A stretch of 5,739 nucleotides of DNA, from assembly GCA_016182435.1 (NCBI GenBank), contig JACPGN010000217.1, positions 1-5,739 on the forward strand, written 5' to 3'. This document shows, in pieces, positions 4,291-5,739 of the stretch. This DNA is from Lentisphaerota bacterium. GTDB taxonomy: Bacteria; Verrucomicrobiota; Kiritimatiellia; JAAZAB01. Under the pieces are notes generated by a model. The model saw only the letters and a list, made by a program, of their open reading frames with translations. It was not told the DNA's origin and did not search any database. Within the stretch, counting starts at the first letter, position 1; every line of letters begins with the position of its first letter. The position numbers were made by a program, and so were the translations under genes.

Positions 4291-5739
4291 ATGAAATTGG
4301 CCAAAACTAATTGCTATTTTAAGATCAAGCGCAGCCTATTCTTGATCCCCTGGGTAGGCAAAGTTATCCGGTTGGTTCTTGCCGGTGGCATGGTTATGGC
4401 CGGCTTGATTTTCATTTCCTTCGGAATAGGGAACGCCCAGGCAGCCACGGTCACGTGGATCGCCTCCGGTACCAACGACTGGTTTGGAACCAACAACTGG
4501 AGCAGCCAGTCGGCGCCAACCAACGGCGATGAGGTTGTCATCAACTACACCAACGTTGGTGTCCTCCTGACCAACACCACGGCGGAGTTGAGTTCGCTGC
4601 TCATCACTAACGCAGCCACGCTGATTTTTTCCAACTGGGACACCACCCTCAACGCAACCAACATCTACATTCTGCGCAATGCCATCGTTACTTGCGTCGG
4701 GCCGCTCACCAATAATGTCATGACCAATAATGTTTACCTGAACTGCTCAAATCTGACGGTGGCTGGTGGCGGCAAAATTGACGTCAACGGCAAGGGCTAC
4801 CGCGGCGGTTACTACACGACCGGCGGATACGGACCGGGCGGCGCCGTGGCGAATACCGCGCACGGCGCCTCACATGGCGGCATGGGTGGTGGACAAACAG
4901 CGGCAAGCAGTGCGCCGAAATACATTTACGATCGGCCCGAGAGTCCAAATCTGGCCGGCAGTGGCGGTGCCTGGTGGAATGGACTAACCTGTCATGGGGG
5001 TGGTGCGATTCGCGTTGCAGCCACAGGGACCGTGACGGTTGACGGTGTGGTCTCGGCCAACGCCACGGATTCCAGCGACAACAGTTATGGCGGCGGATCG
5101 GGCGGTGCCGTATGGATCACCTGCAGCCGGATTATCGGCACCGGCGTGGTCTCCGCCGCCGGTGGGAAAGGCGGGGCTCCTACTGGCTATGGCGGCCATG
5201 GCGGCGGCGGCCGCATCGCGATTGTATATGACACAGCCGCCCAGCAGGGCACCTGCGACGTCTCGTTTGTTGCGCGGCCCGGGATCGGAAACGCAAACGG
5301 CCCGCCGGGCGAGATCGGCACACTCTGGTTCACCGACACACAGCTTTTCCCGACCAACCCGGGGCTGAGTCAGTTTGTCGGCCAGGTCATCAGCGGCGCC
5401 GGCGTCTATAACTTCGATACGCTTGCGTTCAACGGGGGATGGGTGCGCTTCCTGACGAGCAACCAGGTGCTGCGCGTCACGAACGATCTGCGCGTCGCGG
5501 CGGGGGGGACCTTCGATGCCGGCGGAGAATCATGGCTGTGGAACTCCGGCTACGGTTTTATGCGATTCGCATCGAATCTGCCCACCGTCCAGATAGGCGG
5601 AAATTTCCTGATCGGCAGCGGCGCGGTGCTGAATATCTACAGCGCCCTCACGAATGCCGCGCAGCCCACCGGCGCGCTGGTGACGGTCGGCGGGCTGCTC
5701 GCCGTAACGAATGGATCCGCGGTTTATCCCTACTCGCAC
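4291..5739 (+). CDS. Large secreted Asn/Thr/Gly-rich surface-type protein, 3' end outside window (at least 483 aa)
   Basis: An uninterrupted frame runs from ATG 4291 to the last base. Residues 1-27 are a long basic n-region, about 28-46 are hydrophobic, and the likely cut is after AQA51 (GNAQA, then ATVTW). Next come TNDWFGTNNWSS (61-72) and APTNGDEVVI, the 'W--G--NW-----P--GD' opening common in secreted PVC-type and PEP-CTERM-type repeat proteins. A Leu/Asn/Thr-rich beta-helix-like part follows (about 90-155). A glycine-rich section (about 155-310) ends in GGHGGGGRIAIVYD (301-314), a pattern seen in large surface proteins. The last part (about 350-483) again alternates short beta-type strands (VLRVTNDLRVAAGGTF, VQIGGNFLIGSGAVL), as in parallel beta-helix or autotransporter-like stalks. 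No catalytic motif is seen. Whether the C-terminus carries a sorting signal cannot be seen. The start is supported by the conserved leader and by MKLAKTN matching MKLSKIN of the gene at 3383. Confidence 0.85.
   Translation, partial: MKLAKTNCYFKIKRSLFLIPWVGKVIRLVLAGGMVMAGLIFISFGIGNAQAATVTWIASGTNDWFGTNNWSSQSAPTNGDEVVINYTNVGVLLTNTTAELSSLLITNAATLIFSNWDTTLNATNIYILRNAIVTCVGPLTNNVMTNNVYLNCSNLTVAGGGKIDVNGKGYRGGYYTTGGYGPGGAVANTAHGASHGGMGGGQTAASSAPKYIYDRPESPNLAGSGGAWWNGLTCHGGGAIRVAATGTVTVDGVVSANATDSSDNSYGGGSGGAVWITCSRIIGTGVVSAAGGKGGAPTGYGGHGGGGRIAIVYDTAAQQGTCDVSFVARPGIGNANGPPGEIGTLWFTDTQLFPTNPGLSQFVGQVISGAGVYNFDTLAFNGGWVRFLTSNQVLRVTNDLRVAAGGTFDAGGESWLWNSGYGFMRFASNLPTVQIGGNFLIGSGAVLNIYSALTNAAQPTGALVTVGGLLAVTNGSAVYPYSH

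Noticed and set aside
4750..5220. Repeated GGCGG-type words, considered as a DNA repeat array
   Set aside because: They are irregular in spacing and are explained by glycine codons of the secreted protein, not by a DNA-level repeat or a CRISPR array.
4766..5368. Several plus- and minus-strand frames within the glycine-rich part of the last gene
   Set aside because: The frame from 4291 runs through them without a stop and has a signal peptide and conserved leader; GGC/GCC-rich codons open the other frames by chance.
1..5739. tRNA, rRNA, CRISPR array, transposase or insertion-sequence ends
   Set aside because: None was seen: no regularly spaced repeats, no cloverleaf-like stretch in the gene-free regions, no transposase-like protein and no terminal inverted repeats with target duplications.

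Overview
The window reads as a bacterial chromosome segment with high GC in its coding parts. The combination of a large uncharacterised cytosolic-type beta-propeller, an intracellular family-7-like alpha/beta-hydrolase (acetyl esterase type) and long secreted Asn/Thr/Gly-rich proteins resembles polysaccharide-degrading members of the PVC group (Kiritimatiellota, Lentisphaerota or Verrucomicrobiota). That placement is inferred from gene style only. No rRNA, marker gene or mobile element fixes the taxon.

Layout: (1) bases 1-143 are the C-terminal tail of an unrecognised gene on the + strand. (2) Bases 173-2083 (+) encode a 636-residue beta-propeller-like protein that starts 29 bases after the first gene and is probably co-transcribed with it. 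(3) Bases 2094-3140 (-) encode a 348-residue alpha/beta-hydrolase with an intact Ser-Asp-His set. It converges on the propeller gene with only a 10-base gap. (4) Bases 3141-3382 are an AT-richer divergent control region holding a perfect 7+7 inverted repeat and candidate promoters for both sides. (5) Bases 3383-3784 (+) encode a 133-residue exported protein that appears to stop after one blade of a glycosidase-like propeller. (6) Bases 3785-4230 are poorly explained; they hold a hairpin, a 15-base-period repeat, a good promoter-like sequence and a doubtful 84-residue ORF. (7) From 4291 to the right edge an open frame encodes at least 483 residues of a secreted glycine-rich surface-type protein, cut by the window.

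The most interesting signal is not a gene. The two exported-protein genes at 3383 and 4291 carry the same upstream module: CTTGAC, then GCTAAGAA exactly 22 bases later (start to start), then GGGCAAG exactly 16 bases before the ATG, and a shared ATGAAATTG start. The bases between these elements have diverged. This suggests a common promoter and leader for a set of secreted proteins that may recur elsewhere in the genome.

Functionally, the hydrolase and the two propeller-type proteins would fit carbohydrate breakdown, with cytosolic de-esterification and secreted binding or surface proteins. Nothing in the window proves a substrate.
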